A stretch of 64,000 nucleotides of DNA. It comes from Sitta carolinensis (taxonomy: Eukaryota; Chordata; Aves; Passeriformes; Sittidae). Below are positions 12,770 to 24,855 of the stretch, piece after piece. The translations under genes were made by a program, and so were the position numbers. Below the pieces are notes generated by a model. That model was not told where the DNA came from. It worked only from the letters and a program-made list of their open reading frames with translations, and did no database searches. Location of the stretch: the NCBI GenBank assembly GCA_032173965.1, contig CM063283.1, positions 17,650,501 to 17,714,500 on the forward strand, in the 5' to 3' direction. Position 1 is the stretch's first letter. Each line of letters opens with the position of its first letter.

Positions 12770-13396
12770 CTGGCCCGTAAATCCAGCTGTGCTCTGGGTT
12801 GCATCCAAAGCAGCATGGCTAGAAAATTGAGGGAGGTGATTCTGCCCCTCTGCTCTTGTGAAACCCCACCTGAAGAACCTGCATCCAGCTCTGGGGTTCC
12901 AGCACAGGAACAACATGGACCTGTTGAAATTAATCTAGAGGATGGCCATGAGGATCATTAGAGGGATGGATCACATCCACTATGGGGAAAGACTGAAAGA
13001 ATTAGGATTGTTCAGCCTGGAGAAGAGAAAGTTATTGGGAGACCTTATCACAGCCATTCAGTACTTGAAAAGGGCCTGTAACAACCATAGGGAGAAACTT
13101 TTTCTGCTGTGATGAAAAAAGGGGAGATGGTTTTAAGATAAAGGAGAGTTATCTAGACTGAATACAAGAAAGAAGTTTGTTGTTTTTTGTTTTTTTTTTT
13201 TTTAACAAGGGTGGTAAAACACTGAAAGAGGTTGTCCAGAGAGGTGGTAGATACCCCTTTCTTGGTAATGTTCAAGGTCAGGTTGAAAGGGAGCCTGAGA
13301 AACCTGGTCTAGTGGAAGATGTCCCTGCTCTTTGCAGGGATTTTGAGCTAGATGACCTTTAAAGGTCCCTTCCAACTCAAACTATTCTGCTACACT
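12770..13396 (+). mobile_element. CR1: CR1 LINE fragment with ORF2 C-terminal remnant
   Basis: A plus-strand CR1 copy of about 630 bp. The 5' part translates at 12785-12860 to a stretch containing GCIQSSMARKLREVILPLCS, which fits the C-terminal region of the CR1 reverse-transcriptase ORF (the 'ASRTREV...PLYS' neighbourhood). Downstream come 'gttcagcctggagaagagaaa' (split at about 13010), a T-rich expansion at 13185-13203, 'gtccagagaggtggtagataccc', 'gagctagatgacctttaaagg' and 'ccttccaactcaaactattct'. Frame is lost and the terminal octamers are decayed. The 5' end is approximate. Confidence 0.88.
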
Positions 13397-13940
13397 ATAA
13401 ACAAGAGATGGGCAACAATTCCTCATATTTCAGCAACTGAAGAGTCAGCTTTGGTAGCTGGGAGAAAAAATCCTGAAGTTTAAAAAGCCCAGCAAGGACA
13501 GGTAAGGGTTTTCATGACAGCACTGACAAAGTTACAGAAACCAGGAACTAAAGGATGCAGTATCCCAAATGTTTTAATATTGTCCATTAGAAAGAGTCAA
13601 GAAATTAGTCTCCACTGAGAACATCTGTCCACATAAAACCCCCTTCAAATCGAATACTGCTGTCTTTCCATCTGAAACCTGAAATAATGCTATTATTTTA
13701 TTTTAAAATTAAGTCTAATTTTGAAGGAGAAAGATTATTTCTTTGTGTGATTCTAAAAAGAGAAGAATCTGGGCTCAGAAGATTTCATTGTGCTTTACTA
13801 CTCGGCCATGGAGAAAACAGCTGCCTCTCATATTGGCAAATCAGCTAATCACTGTGAAATAGCAATTGTTTTAAATGGATAATTGATTACAGGTGCAATG
13901 AATTATACATCCATTTTTGGGATCCAAAGATAAAAAGAAT

Positions 13941-14056
13941 TTGGGTCTTATGTTGCTTTTTTTGTTGTTTGGAGGGATGTGGAGATTTCTTTTTTTTATT
14001 GTTGGTAGGGGTGTTGTGTGGGGTTTTGTTTGGTTGTTTTTTTTTTGTTTTTATTT
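13941..14056. repeat. G/T-rich low-complexity tract
   Basis: A 116 base stretch that is almost all G and T on the plus strand, with only three C residues and runs of T and G. The open frame through it (13917-14156) encodes a run of F/L/W/G residues caused by composition. Confidence 0.85.
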
Positions 14057-16494
14057 AAAACTGTTTCCTTTCTTAGGTAGCAATCCTTTGGAAGCTGCAA
14101 TTGCTGGAACAACCTTAAGGATTGCCTTAAGAGAGACACTATCTGAAACACTATAGGGAACAATAAAATCAAAGCATCTGTTTCTTTATATTATTCTGAA
14201 GGAAAAGAAGGGAGACAGTTCTGAGGGACAAAGAGGAAGATGCAGGTACGCGCTCTAAGATCTACAGTCAACATGAGGTATTTTTATTGACCACTATAAC
14301 AAAACAAGCATAGAGAAACACCCTCAAATCCTATGCTATACTGTATTTCTAAATTATATACCCTTTAGGCCTTTCTGCAGGATTCATGCACTGTGCTGTA
14401 AAGTGATAAAGAAGCTAACTAAATCAAATAAGTTAAGTGAGAATGACTAACTGCATAGAAAAAGTCCAAATACAAGCTAGAGTACTACCTGCTAGATGAT
14501 ATACACCAATGAAGAGCTCTGAAGAGCTGAATCATTTGTCACAAAAGGTTTCAAAATTGCTCTGCAAATTACACATTTAAGAATAAACATCCCCTGCTTT
14601 GCAACATATGGTATATTTGGGATGCTACACAACATCTGTTCAGCTTCAAAGAAACCTCACACCAACGCTCTACGATAGGAGGTAAAACAGAAGCTCAATT
14701 CCCAGAAACAACCGAGTCAGGAAAAAATCTCACCTCCACAGTTGAAACTAGCAGGGAAGTCTTTCCCTGCCTTTGTCAAGGAGATATAATGAAAATCCTA
14801 GCACTAAATACTTCATCAAAATCTTGAATAAAAGTTATCTTTGCTTAATGATGTCCATGTAACTGGTATATTCCAGCAGTGCCAGCTGATTAGGGAATTG
14901 ACAACAACATACTGGACAGGACATGTTATTTGAGATCTGAGCAAAGCTCTCCATCAGAGGAAGACCACTGCTTTCCACCCATCTCCTAATCTTTCATTTT
15001 CCTTGGGCATTTGTTCCTCAGAAGCAGTTTGCAGGGCTTAGTCTCTGACAAGTAACAAAAGCATGTACTCACATTAACTCACAGCTTAATTTCACAGTTG
15101 TTTTTGCTGTGTCAGCTCCTATTCTTTTGCCCCTCCTCATCTAGAAAGTCTGTCAGAGAATGTGTTTATCTCTCCTCTCTTTTCTTAGGGTTAGCCTGGT
15201 GCTATTTTTTCCTTTAAACCTCAGAATAAGCAGGGAAAGTTACGGAGAGATGTGTATGGTCTGTTGTACCAAGCCCATCCGTAGGATGCACCTCACCTGG
15301 GCACTGGGTGAAGCAATAGGCAGGCAGATTCTTTCCTTCCTTATCAGCTCTGAAGATTTTGATCTACTAAACTTCTGATGTGGAGGACCAGCATACAGTG
15401 ATATAAAGACATGGATTAATACCAGAATGTCCAACATCATATGAAACAAGCAGATTGCTTCAGATCAGTACCCTGTCTCCAACAGTGACCCTACATAAAC
15501 AGCCAAAGGAGAGAAAGGTCAATGATCTGTAATAATTCTCCTGAGTATTCTTCCAGCTATCAGCTATAATCAGGGCAGAGATTTCCTGATCCTCATAAGA
15601 TTGGTCTAGTTAATGACCCTCAAAGTATTTCTCTCTCAAGTTCTTGTCTACTCTTCTCCTGAAACTCCGTATGACCCATCTTTTAATAAAAGCTTTCTTT
15701 GGGAAGAAATTGCACCACTCAATTACTTGTTGCATTAAGCATCAAGCTAAACGTTTCCTTGCTTTCCCTATGGCTTGAAAGGGTATAGCATTGTTTAAGT
15801 GAAAAGGGCAATGCTGTTGCTCACACTGGTGGAGATCCTTAAGCTGTCCATCTAGTGATGAAAAAAAAAAGTGGGAGGGGAAGAACATGGGAGGGAATAA
15901 AATAGGAGATGGGAAGCGAGTTTTCTGAGCTGAACAATTTAGTCAGAAAGATAAAGTATAGGACAAATATCTAGACTGTCTTTTGGGTTTAATACAGTAG
16001 AGTAAGAGTGAACAAGAAATTTTCATTAAAGTGTTCAAAGAAAGGTTATTCTCTATCGTGTAAAAAGCATTGATATGCACGCTTCCTATTAACTCTAATG
16101 GGAACTAGACATGCAAATATTCTCAGAGAACTCCCACCGAGTTTTGTGCATAAATCCTGCAAGAAATGGTAGGTTAATAGCCCCACGGGTATAAAACAAT
16201 TGCATGCTTATTAAACTCTGGAGCTTTTCTTAAAAATATTTCTAATGACTATTGTGGTTTTTTGGTAGAATCATGGTGACATAGCTATGTTGAATTCCCC
16301 CTGTGCTGTTATGTAGAAGGTGGTGCTTACAACTGGTAAAGCTCACAGCAAAGGATTTAGTCACAAATGGTAATCAACTAAATTATGTCTTACATTGGCT
16401 GCTGCATGTCAGTCAGATTGTTCAATTATTGGATACACTTGGTGCTTTTTCCTCAAAATCAAGTACATATACAGTTATTTATATGTATTTATGG

Positions 16495-16514
16495 AAAAAA
16501 AAAAAAAAAAAAAA
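16495..16514. repeat. A20 homopolymer
   Basis: An uninterrupted run of 20 A. No recognisable processed transcript or SINE body is directly upstream, so it is best read as a simple repeat. Confidence 0.9.
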
Positions 16515-18924
16515 GGATTACTTATCTCTGTCATGCCTAAGCCTTATTTGATATGTATAAATAATCATTGAGACTGGATATGTGTCACTGCAGTGTCCTT
16601 CTTCAAATGATGCAACTTAATATTTGGAAAGTAGTGGTTTATATCCTCGGTGGTGTGAAGGCAAAAATCACCAGGAGTCTGTGCCACTTCCTCAGCCACT
16701 AAATATTAGCACTGAAACTCTAATGGATTCCTCACTGAGATTCCACTCTCTCTTTAGGCCACAGAGTGCATTCCTTAAGGTGGTGATGACTACATTTTAA
16801 ATTGCAAGTGTGCTTCACACTCCTATGCCACCTTCAACTTGAAAAGAAGAATTGAAGTACTAGCTGGTAATTTTGTAGTCTCCAACACTTTTTGGAAGTA
16901 AGAAACTGCTTTTACCCTCAATTTAGAGAAAATCAGGGGTTAATAATCTTGTACAGTATTGCTCAGGATGTTTAGTCATGGAGCCTTGTAGACACGATGT
17001 GAGTTGATCTACCCATCTCTATGTTCATGGTTTTATTTTGATCTTCTGGTTGATATTTAACTATCCAAGGGTTTTTCCTGTCACAAGTGACAAGCTCACC
17101 AATGAGTCTTGCATTTTCCTGGTCACCTTACAGACTTGGTGCTACTTAGGCTGCTTAGGAAGTCTCTGGTTCACATGAAGCAAGAAGGCCCCAGAATTAA
17201 GTGATTACAGCTGAATCTGCAAATCTGATTAAAGCAAAAAAAAAAGCTAATAAGCTGGATTCCGCCTTAGTTTATATTCCTGTGTCTGCATTTTTTGACT
17301 ATCATATTGTGTATTATCAAGAAAACAAAGTGATGACCCTCTCACTGCAATTTTCACAAAAACCTAGAAGAGAAAACAATGAGGAGATTTCAGGACATTT
17401 AGTCCGAATATCACTTCAATTTTATAAGAGTGGGCAATGTTGAAACTTTTGCAGAGAAGATTTCTCTCCTATTTAGGACAATTCTGCAGAAAGAAAAACA
17501 GGAAAGTAAAAGAGCAAGGCTGTGAGCTTTCTTTTTCTGGATATCAACTATGCTGGCTGTTCAGTAGCTTGCTTCCTAATCTATATTGCTTCTGCAGCCA
17601 CTAGGTTGCTGCTGAGCTTGATAATGGAACATCACAACTGAGAGTAAACATAAATCTGTTGACTTTTTTCTCTAAGAGCGTAAGTCAGCCAAAATCTCCA
17701 CACCATAGCAACTGGCTTGGAACAGAAGGTGACAAACTACACAATATCCCCAGGAAATCAGGCTGCAATCTGCTAGGTGTGTGGTGTCACAGTGTGTAGG
17801 TCTTTCTGGCTTTGGGACACGCTCTCCTTGTAGTCCCTGAGACTGCATGTTCTTATCAAAGCTTAGCAGGAGTCAAGTTCCAGTCTGAAAACACTGCTGA
17901 CTCTATTTGCAATCAGCTTTAATGCAAAAATCATCATTTTGACTCATTATTCCTGAAGCTGTTGAGGCTTCTATGCCTTCTAGTGTGGTTGCAGTTAACA
18001 GCACCACAATTTACTGCTTTTCTTTGAGTACCTCCACACTCCCATCCACTGTCAGAACATGCTTAATGAAAGTCATTTCTGTAGAAGATAAGAACCACTT
18101 TTTCTTTACAGGGGCTTTAAATTGTAATGGTATATTAAAGCACAACTATGGATTGGAAGGGAAAAAAAACCCACAACGACATGATTAGGCATTGAAACAC
18201 TCAGTAAAACTGTTACTTATAATGAGTAAGAAGATGAAGATGTACAAATAAAAGCACAGCATGTTTTCTTCGAGAGTTCTTATTAATGAGAGGGACTGTG
18301 GGGCTTCAGTATTAAACAGCCGATGAACAGCAGCCATTTACATCCGAACAAATTGATCCTGGCAAGATTAGCAGAGCTGGGGGACAGATTTCAAGGCTCT
18401 CATTACTTTATATGGAGACAGATCTTAGATAGGACTGCCTCCTTCAACAGTGTTATCCCTGAATAGTGTCTGAGAGGTGATTTCTGTGCACACTGGGTTT
18501 TCATGGAGGCCAAGGGTGCTGAAGGGAAATGAGCGCTTTGATCCTGCTGATCTGCGATGGAGCTGAAGCATCCATCTTCCATCGATTTTTAAAACAAGCC
18601 CAGGTTTTCCTTTCCTTGGGAGGAACAAGTATGAATGCATTTATTGGTTGTCACACCACTGGGAACTGTACTGAGATTCTATAAGTTGTTGGAAATACTT
18701 GAATAATACATTTAAATTATATTTGGAGATTTTCTTTTTACATTTTTATGCATCAGAATCAGGAATTTTGCAACAGCAGAAGCAGGAATAGATTTTCATG
18801 GAAAGCTGCCAATCTCCTGACACATCTCTAGAGAAAGATGAGTGAAAGATGAGTGAAGCAAAAAAATGAAGAGATGTTTCAGTGGTGATGGGGTTTTTCT
18901 GGGTTTTTTTAAGGGGGGTGTGTG

Positions 18925-18925
<1 letters not shown>

Positions 18926-18961
<36 letters not shown>
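18926..18961. repeat. (TA)18 dinucleotide microsatellite
   Basis: A perfect 36 bp TA array, followed by an imperfect AT-rich tail (aaatacatatataa). It is self-complementary and prone to cruciform formation and slippage. Frames on both strands through it encode artefactual Y/I runs. Confidence 0.97.
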
Positions 18962-18965
<4 letters not shown>

Positions 18966-19951
18966 CATATATAAAATGAAAATTGTGGAAAACTCAGACC
19001 AAAATAAGACAATGGCAGTTAAGTTTTCAACTCCAAAACTCCAAAACCTTGAAATTTTAATAGTCACTCCATATGTCCCCTTCTGTGTTAAGAATCATAA
19101 TTTTAATCTTTACAGGGGATTCACATAGATTTTTTTGTGGGAAGCTGAATGGGCCTCCACTGCAAAAATACATTTATATTTTCTGGTCTGTCTAGGAGGA
19201 CCCAGTAATTCTTTCCTATTTAATCAGCCTATTCACTTAAAATGTGCTGACTGTTTTTGGATTCGTGACTAATAGACAATATACCGGTTTCATCAAATCC
19301 AAAATGAAATGTACAATTTAGAAAGCCAAACAGAGCAATGAAATATGTGATTATTTAATAGAAAATGGTGATTTAAGAGCCTCAGTTCTGTTAATATGTC
19401 ACTGAATTTAATTTGTAACATACAGTCCAAAGTAATTGTTTTCTATATACACTGTACTTGTACAAAGCCATTTAATGTATGCAGCTTTGCCGATAGTGTT
19501 TCTCTAACTTAAGTGCACAATAATATATGCAGGGCCAGAAAACAGGAATTCTAAAACATAGTAGGCATTTTGGAACCCTTGTACTGCCACTCAGGAGACT
19601 GCAGGCATATTTTAACTGGCCAAAACAACAGAGAAGAGAATAGGCAAGAAAAACTAATAGTCAAGTTTCCTGGGATCTCTGTAGAGATATTTTCTTACAC
19701 TATGGTTTGCAACTACAGTTGCAATACACAATAGGAGTGAAAAATGAGCACCCCGGTCTTAGTATCAAATATTCAAGAGGATATGCATTTTAAAATCAGC
19801 TTCAATCCAAAAATTTCAAGGTTCTGTTTACTCTTTTTTCCATCCTCGATTCGCGCTGTTTCTACTGGCTATATCCTATCTCTCTGGTCAGGTTAATAAA
19901 TTTGACAAACTGAACTTGTATTTCAGGAGGATCTCCCTAAGGCTACTTTTA

Positions 19952-19974
19952 TTTTTTTTTTTTTTTTTTTTTTT
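19952..19974. repeat. T23 homopolymer
   Basis: A run of 23 T, beginning after 'ggctacttttatt'-type sequence. It lies 202 bp upstream of an A46 run in inverted relation. Confidence 0.93.
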
Positions 19975-20176
19975 CCCTCTGAAGCCCTCTCTTTACAGTC
20001 TCTGGCTGCAGAAGACACAGGATTACTTTTCTGTCACTTGCCTTTCCATATGAGCCAATTCATAGACATATTCTAGGGTGTTGTGATCTGAACCTATTTC
20101 AGTCAAAAGAATTTTAACTGAGCCAAAGCTAACCTGCCACCTATGTTCTTAACAGCCATGCAAGGGCAAAAAGTAG

Positions 20177-20222
<46 letters not shown>
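20177..20222. repeat. A46 homopolymer
   Basis: An uninterrupted run of 46 A, preceded by 'aaaaagtag' and followed by 'gatgaagagatgag'. It is exceptionally long for a homopolymer. It could be a retrotransposon tail, but no AATAAA or recognisable element body is directly upstream. The true length may be uncertain because homopolymers are hard to sequence. Confidence 0.9.
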
Positions 20223-20224
<2 letters not shown>

Positions 20225-22269
20225 TGAAGAGATGAGACAAAGTCAATAATAGAAAATTTAAAGAATTTAAAGCAAAGGAGTAAAAGCACTAGGGATTTTG
20301 GAAAGAAAACAAACCCTAAAGACATGCCAAGGTAAAAAAAGCTAATAGGAGAAGCGAAGGAGGAAATGTTAGCTCTGCAAGATCAAGGGTCATCCCACTG
20401 CAAGGAGCTCTGCAGTCAGACACTTCCCCATGTGAGAAGTGCTTGACCTGCCAAGACTCTGCATGATTGCTTGAGTGATAAATATATTAATGCTCAGCAT
20501 GACAGCGTGTTCCTCTTAGATCATTACTGGGATCATTAGCAAAAGTTAGGTATTTTCTGTGTTATCATGGTGGACTCTCAAGTGTATCATCCTGCTTCCA
20601 AGTCTCCAAACCTTGCCCAAAGTGCCCGCATAGAAGTCACCCATAGACAGTGTGACAGAAGGAAGTAGTTCCCTCTCCTTAAATATTTAGTCAACTGTAT
20701 TACATACTTGTGTTTCTCTTTGCACAGTCTACCATAAAAACAGAGGCACTAGGATGACTTTAGAAACAATTTGATGGTAAGGTATCTCATTTGAGAGATT
20801 TGTTACCTTATTTCTTCTCCCAAAGAGATATTTGGGAATCTCCTTATAAAGAGATAGAGAAATTGGCTCATAAAAAAAAAAGGAAATTATCAGCATGGGT
20901 TCACTACTGTCTGTCAGTAGAATATGAGCACTGTCATAAGAATATGAGAGTGAACTGATGAGGACATCAAGACAGAAGCCAGTTGGAAGTAATACAATCT
21001 ATAATCCAGAAAGTCTTTTGAAAGCATTATTTGTGCAAAGTTAAGCAGAACAGGCCTAATTTCTGGACTGAAAGTCAGAATAATAATCTATGGATAAAGC
21101 TGACTGCTGAACTGAAAGGCATTTGTAAATAGTGATAAATCTAATTTTTAATGGGGAGATGTGCTTTCTATGAAAAGGGGGTAGTAGGCCTGGTTTTACT
21201 CAACACTTTTATTATATTAAATATCTGAATAGAGGAACAGGTTTATATGCTGATTCTACGCAAAGGGAACATCATCAATCTTATTCAATTATATAAATAC
21301 TAACACTTTCCTGAAATTGTACCATAAACCACAAAATTACCTGCTAAAGGTTAAAAGCATTAGAAAGATCAGCAAGATTCTTCTCCTTGCTTTCAGACTA
21401 GTGTAATAAGTTTTACCCTTTCAAAGACAAAGACCTGATAGCAGCTGTGGCTGCCTAGCACCTTCAGGATTTGTGCTTTTGAGCTCCTTGTGACAAGCTA
21501 AGGAACATATAAGGAACAGCGGCTAAGTTTAAATCTTTTAAAATTAAAGCAAATTGTTGAAAGTACTTTTGGTTTCCAAATTCTTATGTGCATAATTTTT
21601 TTCCCTCTGATAATTGTTAGGTTGCAACTAAATCTTCCAGGTTATAAGGGAGATCATTAAAGAGAGAGACAATGCACTGTGTTACAGCACTAATGTTTCA
21701 AGAAAAGCCATAACACAGAGATGTCTCTGTGAGCCTGTTGTTTGCTCACAGTGGCTCTTCTGAATAGAATTGGAAGTAATGTGTTACCCTTGGGAACCTG
21801 GCCTTTATCCATGCAAAGTCCATATGCTCTGTGTCACTGGGCCACTCTTCCCATGAGCTCAGGATGCTGCACTGAGCAAGCTTGACCATTTCCATTCTGC
21901 TATGTTTCTTTCTAGAGAGGAAAGATGCATGGAGGTCATGCAACTGGGAATAGCTTTGAAGAAGGGAAGGAGGATAGAAACTGCTACACTTCCCTCTTCT
22001 CCCCTTTCTGCAGCCACTCTTATATCAGCTCAGTTTTGAAGGGAGTTGCAGTGTGTAGTCTGGTTTTCTAGGCCTGAGGTTTCTGAGTTTCTGAACTCAG
22101 TTTCTTCATGGTGTTTAGGTTTCAGAAGACCTTGTTCCCACAGACTTGACATAAACATCCCAAGTGTTATTGTAACAAGAGTGATGTTTTACATTCTCTT
22201 CTGTGGGATGGACTTGCCTCTATCCATCAGTTTGGGCCAATGGGAAGAAGAGTTCTGGCACTCTTCTAA

Positions 22270-22274
22270 CCAAT
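22270..22274 (+). promoter_or_regulatory. CCAAT box of the LTR promoter
   Basis: CCAAT 23 bases upstream of the LTR TATA box. Another CCAAT occurs near 22238. Position fits a U3 promoter. Confidence 0.6.
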
Positions 22275-22296
22275 GAGAGTGGCCTGTTCTAAAAGG

Positions 22297-22303
22297 TATA
22301 TAA
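22297..22303 (+). promoter_or_regulatory. TATA box of the LTR promoter
   Basis: TATATAA in the context aaggtatataagg, inside the 336 bp LTR and 17 bases before its AATAAA. Transcription would start about 25-30 bases downstream, around the polyadenylation signal. Confidence 0.7.
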
Positions 22304-22319
22304 GGAGAACAGTTGTTTT

Positions 22320-22325
22320 AATAAA
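22320..22325 (+). terminator. LTR polyadenylation signal AATAAA
   Basis: Canonical AATAAA located in the presumed R region of the LTR, about 64 bases before its 3' end. Confidence 0.65.
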
Positions 22326-22395
22326 GTGGAATCAGATACAGTTTTTTATAACGAGGTCTCATGTCATTTGTTCATCGCCCACAGCGACAGCAGTG

Positions 22396-23331
22396 AGGAG
22401 AAGAGGTGAGAGAAGAACAATCTATGTAGATAACAGGGCCATGGTAACAAGAAAAGAAAACCAAAAATTGTTACACTCAGGCAATTCCAGGATAAGTAAA
22501 GGTTGCTAGCAAGTCCAAATAGGTGCAGAGAAATTAGTAAAATACTTGGTTAAATTAATTACTTATTCTGAATCCACTCGTTCAAAAATATAGAAGCTAA
22601 TCAGAATTTTTTTTCAGACGGGTGCCAGTCTTGGGTAGCATTAGAGCAACAAACAGGATACCAAGAAACTGAATTTTAAAAAAAAAAATATAAATGGATG
22701 TAGCATCATTTAATTGTACTATTTTTGCTGCTTTAGATGCTATACAACTGATAGCTTAGATGATCTCTCTCAAAAACTGACAAGCTGTGTGCAAGGGAAG
22801 AGTAGCCAAAAGTGAGACGGCTCACTTTGATGTAGATTCGGTGGTCTCAGTAAAGTTTTAAATGAAGAGTTCCCATGGCCCAGAACATCACAGTCCCCAG
22901 GAAAATATTTGACATCACATGAGGGCACCCAAGGCCTATTTGGAGTTGAAGACTCCAATTCTCACGGATGACAGATGTAAATCATTCAAGTTTTTAATAG
23001 GAATAGGATGCTCTGTGAGAATGTAAGATGTAATTGGTGAGGAAGGATGGAACAATGAAGGGTACTTGTTGTCTTGGTAATCAAGGACATAGTTCTGCCA
23101 GCTGAGCCACTGAAAGTGAAGTGACAACACAACCTTTCACTAATTTAAAGTCTGATTCCATTGTGGAGCAATTAATTTCTCAGTTCACAAACAAAGGTTG
23201 ACACTCAGATCCCAGCAGAGAAGGGAGCATGATTTAATCTTGCCTTGCAAAATTCTTCTCACCCGTTCAACCAAGGGAGTTTGTTTCTTGGCAGACACAC
23301 AACTATCATTAGTTTTTAATTATCAGTATAA
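22396..23331. other. unique noncoding DNA between two LTRs
   Basis: No recognisable gene. It does not look like retroviral internal sequence, which supports two separate solo LTRs and not one provirus. Confidence 0.5.
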
Positions 23332-23580
23332 ATGGCTGTCGTGCCTTGGCCCTGAGCAGCCAATTTCCGATACTGACACAGCATTAAACCAATGAAAAGG
23401 GTGGATACGCCTTTGCAAATACAAATTTAAGGACAGGAAGAGCCCAGAGTAGCTCTCTTCAATTCCAGTCTGGGAGGGGGTAGTGGCCCTGGGGCTGCCC
23501 CAGCCCGGCTGGGTCCCTTTGCCCGCAGAACCTGCCGGACTCTGTTCCAGCAGAGCCCCCGGCCACGCCGGCCGGAGGCT

Positions 23581-23900
23581 GCATCGGCATCAAGAGCAGC
23601 CGTGTGGTGGGAGCAGCGCCTGTACCGGCACCAAAGGAGCCGTGCGGTGGGAGCAGCGCCTGTACGGTCCAAAGGAGCCGTGCGGTGGGAGCAGCGCCTG
23701 TACCGGCTCCAAAGGAGCCGTGCGGTGGGAGCAGCGCCTGTACCGGCGCCAAAGGAGCCGTGCGGTGGGAGCAGCGCCTGTACCGGCACCAAAGGAGCCG
23801 TGCGGTGGGAGCAGCGCCTGTACCGGCTCCAAAGGAGCCGTGCGGTGGGAGCAGCGCCTGTACCGGCTCCAAAGGAGCCGTGCGGTGGGAGCAGCACCGG
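23581..23900. repeat. 40 bp GC-rich minisatellite, 8 copies, inside the LTR
   Basis: Seven good units at 23623-23900 (one of 38 bp at 23663-23700, six of 40 bp), preceded by a diverged unit at 23581-23622. Each contains 'ccaaaggagccgtgcggtgg' followed by 'gagcagcgcctg'. Units differ mainly at one position after 'taccggc' (a, t or g). Because 40 is not a multiple of three and the unit has few stops, long frames stay open on both strands (23427-24070). They are artefacts. Confidence 0.96.
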
Positions 23901-24849
23901 TGGCCCCCACAGTTCGTGCCAAAGGCGGCCCCGGGGCCAGGAGCAGCCGTGACTCCGCTCCAGAGCGGGAGCAGCCGGCACGGCGCTCACGGCACCAGCA
24001 AAGAGCAGGTGGCCAGCAGAGAGAAGCAGAACGAGCCGTGTTTTCTGATACAGGATTTGGACTAAATTAACTGTTCAGTGTAGCATGTACCCAAAGAATA
24101 ACCAAAAAGAAAGAAAAGATAAAGTTATATAAAGTCAACAAAAGATTTTTGAAGTCAGTAAAGAAGAAGTCAAATTCTAGATAGAAGTGATCAAAAAGTT
24201 TCCTTAATGCTTGAACTAAAATTCTTTTGTGAGGCTATGGTAAAGATATACTTGATACATCAAATTTTAGTTTTTCCTAGTAAATTTATAAAATGCTTTG
24301 TGGGGTTGTAGCATTCTAACTACAATCATGAGTGGAAGCACTAGTGTTACAGCAAACAGACGCTAAAGTACCTGTATGCTAATGAGAAGCTTGGGCAGTA
24401 AAGAAAAAGATGAGAAACCTTGCCCTGGAGATAAAAGGGGAAGACCTCTCTTCCCAAAGATGGATAAAAGGAACTTTTATTTTATGCTAGAATGGCTCAT
24501 CCTTAAAATAGTACCCCAATGAATTGAGATAGACCAAAAATACAGTTGTGAGAAGAACTATGAAAAATGTGAAGAACTTCACAAATACAAATCTCCAGCA
24601 GCTGTTGTTGGTAAAAATTGAAGTCACAAGAACTTCTTTCCTTGTGAAGAGTTCTCCATAGCATTAGCAAAAAATACTTTTCTCTCTAAGTGAACTAAAG
24701 AAAGACTATTTTAAAAGTGGAAAACTGACTAAAATTTCTGAATCTTGTTTTCTTCTGTACATTGTTGGTTGGAAAGAAAGAAGTGTGGGAAGGAAAAAGG
24801 TGTTCTGAAAGTTTTATTCTGATTTCTTGTTATTTGTTTTTTTCCTTTG

Positions 24850-24855
24850 AATAAA
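24850..24855 (+). terminator. LTR polyadenylation signal AATAAA
   Basis: AATAAA about 180 bases before the 3' end of the LTR, at a position matching the AATAAA of the related LTR downstream (29805-29810). Confidence 0.65.

Larger units (their letters stand above)
13397..18925. other. unique noncoding DNA
   Basis: About 5.5 kb of AT-rich sequence with low-complexity tracts but no dispersed repeat or gene I can recognise. Frames at 15160-15378, 16303-16551, 17201-17443 and 17973-18188 are short and featureless. Confidence 0.5.
18962..22047. other. unique noncoding DNA, with possible conserved element near 19230-19560
   Basis: No gene seen. 19230-19560 is repeat-free, AT-rich and free of low-complexity runs, with a texture often seen in vertebrate conserved noncoding elements. 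This is a guess from appearance only. 20223-22047 holds nothing I can name. Confidence 0.45.
22054..22389 (+). mobile_element. solo LTR, ERVK-like, 336 bp
   Basis: The element begins TGTAGTCTGG and ends AGCGACA. An exact 6 bp direct repeat, GCAGTG, flanks it at 22048-22053 and 22390-22395. Six-base duplications are typical of ERVK (beta-retrovirus-like) integration. Internal promoter order fits an LTR read on the plus strand: CCAAT at 22270-22274, TATATAA at 22297-22303 and AATAAA at 22320-22325, all close to the 3' end, as in short LTRs. No viral coding sequence adjoins it, so it is a solo LTR. The open frames at 22046-22276 and 22273-22509 across it are not genes. Confidence 0.85.

Noticed and set aside
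16495..16514. A20 run as the tail of a processed pseudogene
   Set aside because: No gene-like body, AATAAA or target-site duplication was found around it.
18746..19128. Open frames with Y/I repeats on both strands near the TA array
   Set aside because: They are translations of the (TA)18 microsatellite.
23427..24070. Overlapping open frames of 110-195 codons on both strands
   Set aside because: They all run through the 40 bp minisatellite and its GC-rich LTR flanks. The repetitive peptides shift between frames because the unit is not a multiple of three. This is typical of repeat-derived frames and not of a protein.
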